A DNA stretch of 6,705 nucleotides, taken from Acidobacteriota bacterium. GTDB lineage: Bacteria > Acidobacteriota > UBA4820 > DSQY01. The translations under genes and the position numbers were made by a program. The stretch lies in assembly GCA_022759065.1 (NCBI GenBank), contig JAEMPZ010000193.1:1-6705 (forward strand). Direction: 5' to 3'. This document shows, piece after piece, positions 6,606 through 6,705 of this stretch; the first letter of the stretch is position 1; each line of letters begins with the position of its first letter. The notes beneath the pieces were generated by a model. The model was not told the origin of the DNA and ran no database searches. It was given only the letters and a program-made list of their open reading frames with translations.

Positions 6606-6705
6606 ATGTCCATCGCCTACAGCGGCGCCCCGCCCTCGAAGGACGCGGTCAAAGGCTTCCGTCCCCCTCAGGAGTACAAGGAGGGGACGCCGGCCAAGGC
6701 AAAAT
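6606..6705 (+). CDS. Possible 5' end of an unidentified gene, running off the window
   Basis: The frame starting at this ATG is open to the window edge and gives 33 codons beginning MSIAYSGAPPSKDAVKGF and continuing Pro/Lys/Glu-rich. Most of its codons end in G or C, as in the genes upstream, which is the main reason to suspect coding. The same frame is open back to 6471, with other possible starts at GTG 6552, ATG 6582 and GTG 6600; none has a convincing ribosome site. I do not recognise the sequence. It could equally be non-coding, or the reverse strand could be the coding one. Confidence 0.25.
   Translation, partial: MSIAYSGAPPSKDAVKGFRPPQEYKEGTPAKAK
6660..6689 (+). repeat. Inverted repeat, seven-base-pair GC stem
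   Basis: CGTCCCC (6660-6666) is perfectly complementary to GGGGACG (6683-6689). With a bulged C the stem can extend by two pairs (TC with GA). No T run follows, so it is not an obvious terminator. It lies inside the possible partial gene at the window end and may be chance in GC-rich DNA. Confidence 0.25.

Larger units (their letters stand above)
6412..6705. other. Region after era with no recognised gene
   Basis: About 290 bases follow the era stop. The first 90 or so are more AT-rich than the rest of the window and contain only short frames: 13 codons from the ATG at 6429 and 33 codons from the ATG at 6439, neither with a proper ribosome site. From about 6540 the composition returns to GC-rich. 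One forward frame is open from 6471 to the edge, and one reverse frame is open from the edge down to a stop at 6519. No clear rho-independent terminator follows era, and no tRNA or known RNA fold is evident. Confidence 0.6.

Overview
The window carries six genes on the + strand, packed almost without gaps from about base 59 to 6411, followed by about 290 bases with no gene I can name. In order they encode a Memo-family (AmmeMemoRadiSam system protein B) protein, the outer-membrane LPS-assembly protein LptD, a RdgB/HAM1 XTP/dITP pyrophosphatase, a XerC/XerD-type tyrosine recombinase, an inositol-monophosphatase (SuhB-like) family phosphatase, and the ribosome-assembly GTPase Era. All six are intact. 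No CRISPR array, insertion sequence, rRNA or tRNA is visible.

LptD means the host is a diderm (outer-membrane) bacterium that makes lipopolysaccharide or a related glycolipid. The DNA is GC-rich with strongly GC-ending codons. The gene order is not that of Escherichia coli, where era sits with rnc and recO and lptD sits with surA. That fits a non-enterobacterial and possibly uncultured diderm. Acidobacteriota or a former 'deltaproteobacterial' lineage are possible, but this is a guess and the window alone does not place it.

The layout looks like one operon. The Memo stop codon and the lptD GTG start abut with no gap. lptD and rdgB are separated by 29 or 50 bases, depending on the rdgB start. 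rdgB/xer, xer/suhB and suhB/era are each joined by a 4-base GTGA or ATGA stop/start overlap, which favours coupled translation. No terminator or promoter is convincing between any of these genes. The products cover unrelated housekeeping jobs: envelope biogenesis, nucleotide-pool cleaning, chromosome-dimer resolution, sugar/inositol phosphate hydrolysis with a possible rRNA-transcription role, and 30S maturation. The block therefore looks like a growth-linked core operon, not a specialised pathway.

I do not see a previously undescribed system. The points worth a second look are modest: the Memo-LptD junction, SuhB coupled to Era, changes in two Era nucleotide-binding motifs, an odd number of cysteines in LptD, and an unresolved 3' tail where frames on both strands stay open to the window edge.
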